DNA from: CAZDKK01 sp964506245 | Lineage (GTDB): Bacteria; Eisenbacteria; RBG-16-71-46; CAIMUX01; WJJG01 | Assembly (NCBI GenBank): GCA_964506245.1 | Contig: CAZDKK010000004.1 | Span: 1 to 64,000 of the forward strand | Direction: 5' to 3' | Length of the DNA stretch: 64,000 nt | Shown: piece after piece, positions 46,201-53,414 of the stretch | How positions within the stretch are numbered: position 1 is the first letter of the stretch | How the letters are laid out: the number at the start of each line of letters is the position of its first letter | Translations under genes and position numbers: made by a program | Notes under the pieces: generated by a model | Seen by the model: only the letters and a program-made list of their open reading frames with translations | Databases searched by the model: none | What the model was told of the DNA's origin: nothing

Positions 46201-46354
46201 GGAGGACTATTTGTTGTGGGAGGACGTAGCTCGCAGAATCCAGATAGAGCAGAGGGATGATCGGACTGATATCGAAGGGGACCTCGTTCCCCGAGACGAC
46301 GCCGAGCTGAAGGTCAAGGTCATGGACCAGCTTCGGGCGTATCTGTCCAAATGA
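43247..46354 (+). CDS. Tubulin-like GTPase (Tubulin_2 type)
   Basis: A 1035-residue protein. The N-terminal ~300 residues form a tubulin/FtsZ-type nucleotide fold: PFIVIGTGGIGIGIVKRL at the start, and the signature SGGTGSG (154-160) in VVSSLSGGTGSGILVDV. The remainder is a large helical region with no known enzyme motif (WYFDELMGRVAAAEK and similar). It does not resemble cell-division FtsZ, which is ~380-400 residues. Members of the Tubulin_2 group are found with vWA proteins in bacterial conflict-type operons. The ATG at 43247 follows GGAGGA and begins 1 bp after the vWA stop. It may polymerise or act as a GTP switch for the membrane and helicase partners. Confidence 0.78.
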   Translation: MPFIVIGTGGIGIGIVKRLRLLLERNPKTATKLHENRYQLLGIDIEENPESQLKAQIPMVNFEIADPQTLVSNRAQDPSFKIWWPDPGNQPFMPPTPIKGDFAGGRIRCCGRLALYNNASKVQGEIHRLFSEARQLDPKADRETRTIFVVSSLSGGTGSGILVDVCQMVRREMNPEEQLYSLLLSPTAVCAFAPQGVLENGLAALTEIERWMTVPSGQFSFKYSDADLQAGSMMRPLADAVFLFSGYNMDGRTFAGSPDIMADNFKLHMAQVLYTLVATESFWRDIAANHFNKLTPLSAYRGRCRRYASLAMSSIVFPRDKLLPYCRARFVGSHLTAMDIAPPLEPVSEIEAEHEISIKERDNGRLTAALRTWSAHFQSLAAKHRGLRDRFEKTKTGPNFKAIAVQNKIVSVKTLDTTWEDFFQGYRKDVQVFLAERRARVMERIAEGVKRALPTLNFAAVEAWLGEWNGALMSEIEHLSKSKAHCLDQVGSARDGLETAYSAAVRAGRVFGGFANRKNEYLEKLDKWIAIEVNACEYDLQKRFFQDLLADLAAVSRAVEALSTAFAQSGKDASTTIGNYTTHDWLINPEKFTQGEYVMNVQVGVTSRIINEELMPRVEKSALRNNIRTVFTEGVSDDLAGIQIRPLAALFTSACEEAKVRQTRFVAESGSKYGEEIRKAIEWILHWVDDALADVTVDDALGWYFDELMGRVAAAEKVSGDERVSIQTQLGFIFGEGGARDLVREKKRDEWHKKALNYLFRRMCALTSAFWRIDTDARKQAFSKTGKDEYLYLTGIRRAYCHPDFRYRSAIEITGMGVPVEIAQTDETQRVLFLHFEGGATLGIMTDLKEAAGKYQEALESETNGTASWPVHTDRRFWYEWRDDIMAERTQDQVKLIYALGIGTEVITKRPRGFAYGTRPLGSSLRSCLEKLVSDSALCSKVAKDVFRRIDDIPGKTRLLEVQKHFIKANSIHSGIKPPRTVRNREDYLLWEDVARRIQIEQRDDRTDIEGDLVPRDDAELKVKVMDQLRAYLSK

Positions 46355-48339
46355 CACGATATCTCTTCATAAGGGCAGAGGGACCACTCGCTGCGGCTAT
46401 CCACCGACAGCTGCGGATTCAGTTCGGCTCTGTTCCGCTGCCCCATGTCGTATGCGGAGATTGGGATGACCTAACGGAGTTCGCTGCGACAATTCGGGAC
46501 TCGTCTGACAATGACATCCAGGTTATCTGCTGTCTCGCGTCCCCGATCTCTGACGATTCCCAGAGGCGCATTGACGAATTCCTCGCCGAGCTTGCTCCGT
46601 TAGCAGCGCGGCATGTGAGCTTTCTGCCATTGGTAGTTCCGGGTTCTCTTGCCGAGCTCAAGCCTCTTTGCACCCTCGCCGCTCCTAGAGTCATCCTCGC
46701 CGCGCGCCCTTTTGTGGTCACGCGCGTCAGAGCAGACGGCACGGCGCTCGACACAGAAGATATCGCATTGCTGGTGTCGCTACTGCTATGGCTCCTCGAC
46801 CCCGCCGGCGCTGGCGTTGGCGGGATTCATGGGTTAGAGCCCGCGGAAACGTGTTCCGCAATCGCGTGCCTCACGATAGCCCTTCCCTATGCAAGGCTAA
46901 CCACGGATGCATTTAATCAGAGAATGGCAGCCTTCCGAGCGAAGACAATAGGGACTGGCGACGAGGCACCAATCCAGATCGATCTACACCTGCCCGAGCT
47001 CGGTTTGGAGGACGGGTTGCACATGCCCGAGGTGAACCCGTTCAAAAACGCCACGGCGGATAACCAAGAGCATCGGACTTCCACTGAGTCATGGACTACC
47101 CATTTCCATGAGATCGAGCAAGACTTTCTGCGCACTGCGGCCGCGGGAGCCCAAGAGCAAATCGAAGACATGATCCACAAGAATCGCGTGCGAATGGTGG
47201 AGAGCTCGCGGAGTCAGGTGAACGAAATCGAGGAACAGGTGTGGCAGAACCTAAGCGGGGGCCAGGGATCCATCTCGGCAGCTCTGAGATCGCTGCGCCG
47301 CCTTGCCGAGAGTGTCGCCAAGGAGAAGGATGCGCATTTGCGCTGGCTCAGTACAGGCAGGCGTAGCTTGAGTTCCATCGTGGGGGAGGAAGTGAACAGG
47401 CTGGGGTCAGCCTTCGCGGGGAATCTCGGCGTCGCCACCCTGGCCTTCGTGAGGGCGAAGCGATGGAGGTCGTACTTGGCGCTGGGCGCGGGCCTTCTTG
47501 TGCTCTTCTCGATGGGCATGCTATTGCTCATGCAACGGATGCACCTTGAGTGGCCGAGTCTAGCGGAGCGAGTGTACTTGGCCTTGGCGGGGGGCTTAGG
47601 ACTTGCGGGGATAGGGACCTATGCATGGAGGCGATTCCGGATAGGGCGGGCGCGGGAACAAGTCAATGACCTTCTTGGCCAGCTCTCGGACCAATGGGCA
47701 ATCGCCACGAAGCGCGTACGGAGGGAGTGGACCGAGGAAGCAGTGGGAAGAATCCTGCGCTCCGTGCTGGTGAAGATGAGCTACTACGAGATATCAGCGC
47801 TCCGCGAACTTGCTGACCGCATAGGGCTGTACCAGAGTGCCCTGACGCAGTTCTCTCCAGAATCGCTGCTCCCAAACGCCAGACATATTGAGGAGTTGCT
47901 GGAAGTTAGCCCTGACAGGATGAGGGCAGCCCGCGAGGCCCTGGCGAGAAACGAGAAGGTGCTCAAGACGGACAGACTCTTCGCGGGTTTTCGCGAGACG
48001 AAGACAGAGGCCCAGATCCTCTCGATCCTTGAGTCTGAATTCTGGACTTTTGCCCAATCCGCATGGGAGCAACCTCCTGAAAACATCAAGATCCTGTGCA
48101 AGGATTTGCTGCCAAGCAAAGTCCCTCCGTCCGGCACGGTGGGCGACTTGCTGCGCAGGAAGATCCCCTTACCCCTCAATCCCGATGTCTCACCAAAGGG
48201 GACTGTTGCCGTGTACGCGCGCGTCCCCCTGCGTGGCACTGGGGGTCTGGCGACCTCGGAGCACGCACCCAGTATCTGGAGCATCTATCTCTGTGGCATC
48301 TATCACGGGATCAAGCTTGACGAGGTACGCGAATGGTAG
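46351..48339 (+). CDS. Membrane protein with coiled coil, third gene of the vWA-tubulin operon
   Basis: A 662-residue protein of unknown family. The N-terminal ~180 residues have a Rossmann-like pattern (YLFIRAEGPLAAAIHRQL). Next is a charged, Gln/Glu-rich coiled coil (about 250-350, EQIEDMIHKNRVRMVESSRS), two adjacent transmembrane helices (about 375-395, LGAGLLVLFSMGMLLLM, and about 408-428, YLALAGGLGLAGIGTYAW), then a second helical cytoplasmic domain. The ATG overlaps the previous stop as ATGA, and its own stop overlaps the start of the helicase gene. It could tether the tubulin-like and helicase-protease proteins to the membrane. That is inferred from the operon. Confidence 0.65.
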   Translation: MTRYLFIRAEGPLAAAIHRQLRIQFGSVPLPHVVCGDWDDLTEFAATIRDSSDNDIQVICCLASPISDDSQRRIDEFLAELAPLAARHVSFLPLVVPGSLAELKPLCTLAAPRVILAARPFVVTRVRADGTALDTEDIALLVSLLLWLLDPAGAGVGGIHGLEPAETCSAIACLTIALPYARLTTDAFNQRMAAFRAKTIGTGDEAPIQIDLHLPELGLEDGLHMPEVNPFKNATADNQEHRTSTESWTTHFHEIEQDFLRTAAAGAQEQIEDMIHKNRVRMVESSRSQVNEIEEQVWQNLSGGQGSISAALRSLRRLAESVAKEKDAHLRWLSTGRRSLSSIVGEEVNRLGSAFAGNLGVATLAFVRAKRWRSYLALGAGLLVLFSMGMLLLMQRMHLEWPSLAERVYLALAGGLGLAGIGTYAWRRFRIGRAREQVNDLLGQLSDQWAIATKRVRREWTEEAVGRILRSVLVKMSYYEISALRELADRIGLYQSALTQFSPESLLPNARHIEELLEVSPDRMRAAREALARNEKVLKTDRLFAGFRETKTEAQILSILESEFWTFAQSAWEQPPENIKILCKDLLPSKVPPSGTVGDLLRRKIPLPLNPDVSPKGTVAVYARVPLRGTGGLATSEHAPSIWSIYLCGIYHGIKLDEVREW

Positions 48340-51227
48340 TAGACAGTTTGAGGCGCGCCAAGGCGTACCGCGGCCAGATCCATCGTGTGGAACGCGTAGA
48401 GTCCCTACTACCGATCGAGTACGAGCGCGCAGGTATCGCTGGGCTGGGCGAGAGGGCAGCCGCGGTTATCGGAAGGCCTTCCCTGTATTCTCACCAGAGG
48501 GCCGTGCTTGAAGGTATCGCGGCAGATCAGGACGTCTTCCTATCGTTGCCCCACGGAAGCGGGATGACGACCGCTTCAGATCTTGCGGTTGTGTATTCGG
48601 TTCTGTCCAGTCGGAAATGGGTCCTTCTTCTTGTTCGCGATCCCCAAAAACTCGCCGTGCGCGCAGAGCGATTTCGTAGGATCTCCGCTAGTGGGTCTGG
48701 TGACGGAGAGTTCAATACACTTATCATGCAGGAGTCCGACCAAGTCGATGATATAGCCCACCAGTTGCCCGATGTTGTGTTCGCGCTGCCCGAGGTAGTC
48801 AAGGAGGTGCTTCTTGCGAGGAAGATCGACAGCGTGCTCCTGAGTTCCCTAGGTTTGGTGATTCTCGAAGATCTGGACGCGTACCTGCCTGCGGAACTTC
48901 AGCATTTACGGTACTTGCTTAGAGCCATACGGTTGGTAAGTGCGCAGCACGGGGCCGATGTCAAGACCCTCCTCACTTCATCCCCTCTCGCCTCACCCGA
49001 GACGACCGCCGTTGAGGTCACTGGCGTTCATCCCCGTGTTGTAGACAAGGATGGCGCACCGAAGAGCGGATTCAATCTGCACTATTGGATACCACCCTTG
49101 GAGGCGGAATCCATCGATGGGAAGGCGCTGAAGATTCGCAGACGCACGTACATCAGCGAGCTCGCCACGATACTTGGCGCGATTCCAGAGGCTAAGGAGC
49201 CTCTCACTGTCGGGATCTGGCATGCCTTTGTCGCAGTGGCGGAGACCGATCTCAGGATGATGGAGCAGGCGACTGTTGGACTGCTAAGCAGGCGTGCTAC
49301 ATCATACAGGCTGGTGTTCTTTTCCAGTCCCAAAGAGGTTCAGGAAGCGGATTTTCACCAGTTTCAGCTTCTCTTTGTGCTGGGCCTACCGAGAGCATTC
49401 GGAGATTTCAAGCTTGAGATTGGCAACTTGGTTCGTGCGGATGCCGATGTTTTCGTCGTACTCCCTGAAGATCCATGCTCGCATTTCCTGTTGCGGCGAA
49501 ATCTCCAGTACGCAGAGTTGAGTGGAAGAACTGACCTAGTAGTATCGGCAAACCCCCGTCTGGCCTCCCACTACCTATTGGGCACGCTGATGAGCCTGGA
49601 TCGGGGAGTCATGTCGGCCGCCGATGCCGGGGTCTTTGGCGATCCGGCCGAGCTTCTGCAGTCCGCGGTGGCGGGCGCTGCTGTACGATACCGGGGAGAC
49701 AAGTACGAAATCGAGGACCGCGAACGCGCGTCGTCACTGCTAGGCAGTATCCCCTTCGGAGCCGACGGTGTCGACGACCTTCATCTGCTCTTCGAGGGCT
49801 ACTCCGCAGGCAGCGGCCGCCATGCGGTTCGAGCCGCCAGCTTGGTTCCCTGGAGAATCTTCCCACAGGGCTTTGCTCATGCTGTTGGAAGAAAGTACCT
49901 GCTGCAGGGAATTGAGGAGTCCGAAGGCGAGAAGATCGGCAGGCTTGAACTTGCCCCAGCCTCGTCGGATGTCCTTCGGGTTCCAAGAGTCAGGGTGATC
50001 GTCAAGGACGGTTCGACCAGCCCCACAGAATCTCCTGGGAAGGTGACGACCTTTGGGCAGGTCTCTCTTGCCCGGATGACGATACGTACTGAAATCGAGG
50101 GGTACCAACGCTACCCCGATTTCGCCTTTTTCGACTCCGATACGGAGCGACAGCGGCATTTCGAGCAACTCCGCGCGATGTCAGTGCCTGAAGTTTGGAA
50201 GGATGTCGACGCGGTCACAGTGATTCCCCCTGCCCCATCCCCCGACGCCACCGATTCACTGGAACGTGCGCTGAGATTGGTGCTTCCATTCATCTATAAG
50301 GACGTCTTTGAAACAATACAGGTCTGGCCAGACGGCGAACGTCTCTGCATCGCATCTCTAGGCTCCGCGGGGAACGTATTGCTCCGGCGTTTCTATGATT
50401 ACTGGAGTGAAATAGCGAGGCGGATATGTCAGACGGCCTTCGATATTCTCGTCGCGTGCCCATGTGCTGATGGTTGCCCGCACTGCACGATGATGTTTGA
50501 GGAACACAGGGAGCTCCACGTTGAGAAGCAACAGGCCCTTGCGGAACTCGGGAAACTGCTTGGGCTTGACGATCAAGTCCCAGGGTTTGTGGATGCAATC
50601 GTCAGGTTCAAACGCAGCGGCCTGGAGGTCGAAGCGGCCAAGCAACCATATGAAAGGTGGCGAGAAGAGATTTTCGAGATGTTTGCCAATCGGTTCGACA
50701 TGAAGATAGTAGCGAGAGCGCCGCTCAAAATCATTCGCGAAGACATCAAGCTCAATGGCAGGACCGCCATAGGCCTATATACGTCGGTGCCGAATTTGGT
50801 TCAGGCTAGAGACTGCCTTCCGGAGGCCGCTGCGGTGGATCTGCTCGCGCACGAGTACACCCACAATTGGCAGTACGATCCCGGCGGTCGGAATATGCAC
50901 GAAAACCTTGATCGGCCAACGCTTCCCTATGACGGTAAGCTACCAAGGGAAGGGTTCGCGCAGTGGGTGTCTTTCCGCGTTCTAGACTTCCTTGGGCTGA
51001 CGGGAGGAATGAGAAACATCGAACTCTACGAGGGGGACGAATACGGCTACGGCTTTGACTTAATGCACTACATCGAGAAGAGCATTTGTGGATTCTCCGG
51101 CGTGGTTAAGTTCATGCGGGAGGGGAAAGCAATCGATCCAGAGAACGGGCATGAGTATACGTGCCTGGAGCTTCTGGAGAAGAGCGGCCTGAAGGAGAAG
51201 ATCGCGGAGAAATCCACAACAGGATGA
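48333..51227 (+). CDS. MrfA/DUF1998-type helicase with degenerate P-loop fused to gluzincin protease
   Basis: A 964-residue fusion. The N-terminal part has helicase architecture, but the P-loop is HGSGMTT (74-80), with Met in place of the essential Lys, and the Walker B is ILEDLDA (about 177-183) rather than DEAH. ATP hydrolysis is thus doubtful. The helicase ends in CPCADGCPHC (709-718), the DUF1998/MrfA zinc cluster also seen in DISARM DrmB. The last ~130 residues are a zinc protease: HEYTH (840-844) and Glu873 in REGFAQW, 29 residues after the second His, as in gluzincins. The ATG at 48333 overlaps the previous stop. It is the likely effector of the operon, with the helicase part perhaps acting as a scaffold or nucleic-acid sensor and the protease as the active end. 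Confidence 0.75.
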   Translation: MVVDSLRRAKAYRGQIHRVERVESLLPIEYERAGIAGLGERAAAVIGRPSLYSHQRAVLEGIAADQDVFLSLPHGSGMTTASDLAVVYSVLSSRKWVLLLVRDPQKLAVRAERFRRISASGSGDGEFNTLIMQESDQVDDIAHQLPDVVFALPEVVKEVLLARKIDSVLLSSLGLVILEDLDAYLPAELQHLRYLLRAIRLVSAQHGADVKTLLTSSPLASPETTAVEVTGVHPRVVDKDGAPKSGFNLHYWIPPLEAESIDGKALKIRRRTYISELATILGAIPEAKEPLTVGIWHAFVAVAETDLRMMEQATVGLLSRRATSYRLVFFSSPKEVQEADFHQFQLLFVLGLPRAFGDFKLEIGNLVRADADVFVVLPEDPCSHFLLRRNLQYAELSGRTDLVVSANPRLASHYLLGTLMSLDRGVMSAADAGVFGDPAELLQSAVAGAAVRYRGDKYEIEDRERASSLLGSIPFGADGVDDLHLLFEGYSAGSGRHAVRAASLVPWRIFPQGFAHAVGRKYLLQGIEESEGEKIGRLELAPASSDVLRVPRVRVIVKDGSTSPTESPGKVTTFGQVSLARMTIRTEIEGYQRYPDFAFFDSDTERQRHFEQLRAMSVPEVWKDVDAVTVIPPAPSPDATDSLERALRLVLPFIYKDVFETIQVWPDGERLCIASLGSAGNVLLRRFYDYWSEIARRICQTAFDILVACPCADGCPHCTMMFEEHRELHVEKQQALAELGKLLGLDDQVPGFVDAIVRFKRSGLEVEAAKQPYERWREEIFEMFANRFDMKIVARAPLKIIREDIKLNGRTAIGLYTSVPNLVQARDCLPEAAAVDLLAHEYTHNWQYDPGGRNMHENLDRPTLPYDGKLPREGFAQWVSFRVLDFLGLTGGMRNIELYEGDEYGYGFDLMHYIEKSICGFSGVVKFMREGKAIDPENGHEYTCLELLEKSGLKEKIAEKSTTG

Positions 51228-51302
51228 TAGTACGAGTGTGGAGTGACGGTATCCACCTCCGGCGCCCGCCCGCGACGGCCCCAGGGAACGCGCATCCGGG
51301 GG

Positions 51303-51317
51303 GCCGGGCAGGCCCGG
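51303..51317. terminator. Weak hairpin between convergent genes
   Basis: CCGGG - CAGG - CCCGG can fold between the stop at 51227 (plus strand) and the stop at 51321 (minus strand). No T-tract follows on either strand, so only a low-confidence bidirectional terminator. Confidence 0.22.
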
Positions 51318-51320
51318 GTA

Positions 51321-51953
51321 CTACAAGCTCTTCAGCCACGCCTTTATCTCTCGCGCCACCTCGCGCTCGGTGTCGCGGAGATTCTTCGTGACATCGTCGA
51401 ACTCGTCCAGCAGTTCGTTGCGCCTGCTATCGTCAACGCGGTCGAGGTATTGAGATACCAGTTCTTTGAGTGATTCCCCGGTCTGAGGATCAGAATCCGT
51501 TATGCGTACGATCCAATCATGCACGAATGCCTTGACCCAGTCAGAGGTGATGGACCACTCATCCCGGTAGCCAACCACCAATTCTCCAGGATGAACGGGT
51601 CGGGGGGAAGTGAAGGACTTTGGCGGATCCGCTATGAGTATCTTCTTCTTGGCTCCGAGGAATTTCTCAGACACGATTCGGTAAGCCATCTGATGGTCCG
51701 GAATCCCGACGTACTCCTCTGCGATGTCGACGGTCACATGGTAGATGCCCCCAATGGCGCCTTCTCGAGGGCGCAGGTGGATCTGCGTGACCTTGCCAAT
51801 GACTGTATCGCGATACTGCACGAGGTCGCCAGGAGTGAGGCCCTTGGGATCCTCGTACAGGATGGTGATGGAAGACGGCGGCTTCTTGGAGCAACCGGAA
51901 GTGGGAACGACGCCCAGGAGCAGAAGACACAACGGGAACAAGAGCCTGCTCAT
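51321..51953 (-). CDS. MlaD/MCE-domain-like lipoprotein
   Basis: A 210-residue lipoprotein with signal peptide and lipobox TSGC (MSRLLFPLCLLLLGVVPTSGC-type N-terminus). It continues with TILYEDPKGLTPGDLVQYRD, then VIGKVTQIHL, the start of an MCE/MlaD fold that binds lipid or forms a lipid-transfer channel. The C-terminal ~70 residues are helical. The gene overlaps the preceding PqiA-like gene by 4 bases (ATGA), so they form a two-gene unit. PqiA/PqiB-type pairs work in envelope lipid homeostasis, and this looks like a reduced version. Confidence 0.72.
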   Translation of the reverse strand: MSRLLFPLCLLLLGVVPTSGCSKKPPSSITILYEDPKGLTPGDLVQYRDTVIGKVTQIHLRPREGAIGGIYHVTVDIAEEYVGIPDHQMAYRIVSEKFLGAKKKILIADPPKSFTSPRPVHPGELVVGYRDEWSITSDWVKAFVHDWIVRITDSDPQTGESLKELVSQYLDRVDDSRRNELLDEFDDVTKNLRDTEREVAREIKAWLKSL

Positions 51954-52474
51954 GACCGATCCTCCTCTTCAGCGAGAGATCCGGTTGAGGATTGAATGCG
52001 CAGCGTGGCGAGTCCAAGCAGCAGCACCGAGAGACCGAACAAGAAGATCCCCGCGTGGACCGTGACGTCCATGATCGCACCGGTCTTCAACACGACGATC
52101 GTAAAGGCTACTACCAGTACGTCCACCATGGACCACTTGCCCAGATGGGCGAGGAGCCGGAGCATCCGGTCGTCTCTGTGGAGGCCTTGGCTGCCCCGGA
52201 GCCAAAGACGAAACGTGAGGAGAAGCTTGATGGCGGGAAACAGTACGGAGAAGACGAGGAGCGCGAGGAAGAGTCCGTACTCACCGTCGTTCAGGAGGTG
52301 GAGGATCACAAGGAGAATTGAGTAGGTGTCCTCAATGAACAGGAATCGCCTGATCGTCATGGTGGGCCAAACGATTCCAGCGATGAACGTTATGGCTCCA
52401 AGAAACAGAAGGATGCCGCTCACCGGTTCTGGCCGGCGACGATCGCACGACAATGCCGAGGACCTCATCGCCAT
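51950..52474 (-). CDS. PqiA-like integral membrane protein
   Basis: A 174-residue protein with about four transmembrane segments (ILLFLGAITFIAGIVWPTMT, LFLALLVFSVLFPAIKLLL, WSMVDVLVVAFTIVVLKTG, AGIFLFGLSVLLLGLATL). The FPAIKLLL and LGKWSMVDVL stretches match the PqiA family. The ATG at 52474 gives an N-terminal ~15-residue Arg/Ser-rich extension, and no ribosome site is clear, so the start is uncertain. It precedes the MlaD-like lipoprotein gene and probably forms the inner-membrane partner of that protein. Confidence 0.74.
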   Translation of the reverse strand: MAMRSSALSCDRRRPEPVSGILLFLGAITFIAGIVWPTMTIRRFLFIEDTYSILLVILHLLNDGEYGLFLALLVFSVLFPAIKLLLTFRLWLRGSQGLHRDDRMLRLLAHLGKWSMVDVLVVAFTIVVLKTGAIMDVTVHAGIFLFGLSVLLLGLATLRIQSSTGSLAEEEDRS

Positions 52475-53414
52475 TGAACAGCCACGCTGGGTGCTTCTGA
52501 ATGCGCCACGGACAGGTGGAGGCTAGCAGAAACCCAGGGAGCGGGGCAACCCGTCGGAGCGATCCCACTGAGTGGGTGCAGCCAGTTGAAACATCGCCTC
52601 GATCCCGGCCTGTTCCAAGGATGGGTGTGTTTCCAGCAGCACGTCAACTCACGCGGGGCACCATGTGCGACGGCGCGCTTCCTCCTACTGCGTTCCCCGC
52701 CCACTGCACGACCAAGCAGGTGCATCCAGCCTCAATGGAGCCAGCGGCCTCGCTTGACTTCGGGGGTGGCGCCTCTTCCAGATATCCCCGTATACCTTCT
52801 TCCCGACCGCGCCTCACGCCTTGTGACACGCGATCCTTGACCGGTACGGAACCCGGTGCTCTCCTTTCTCGCGGTGGTCTACCTCTTTCGGCCTGCCCGA
52901 CGGGAGCCTAGATGGCCCGGTCCAACCAGAACACCGCCATCTGCACGCCATCCCGCGTGTCTTTGGCGACGGCTTCGACCTCCTGCTGCCGCCGAACTAC
53001 TCCGATATGCCCCCGAGAGCGGTGCTTGAGGGGACGGCTGCAGTGATCCGAGCCGCGCTGACCGCGGGGCCCCATGAGGCATCGAGGTGAGCAGTTCGGT
53101 CAGATGCTGACGGTCATCGATGCTCTTGAGGAGCGCAGCGCCGCCATCAAAGCTGGCATTGGGGAGGCCGATCCGGATCCACTGGCGGTGTTCGGGGGTC
53201 CGGGAACGGGCCGCGCGCATGGTTTTGGAGCACCAGGGGGGAGTATGAATCCCAATGGGCCGCGATCAGCCCCTGGTAGGCAAGCCCCATTTCTGTCATG
53301 ATCACCGAGACCATTCTGGTCCGATCTGTGTAACTCCCGCCTCATGGCCGACTGCCGAGCAGGTTGGTCAAGGAGCTCGGGACTCTAGACCATGCGTGCG
53401 ACGATTGGGTACTT
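52475..53414. other. Intergenic stretch, no gene recognised
   Basis: About 940 bp between the PqiA-like gene and drmD. An open stretch at about 52925-53090 on the plus strand encodes FGDGFDLLLPPNYSDMPP and might be a remnant of a protein gene; I cannot assign it. Nothing resembling another DISARM gene was seen. Confidence 0.4.
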
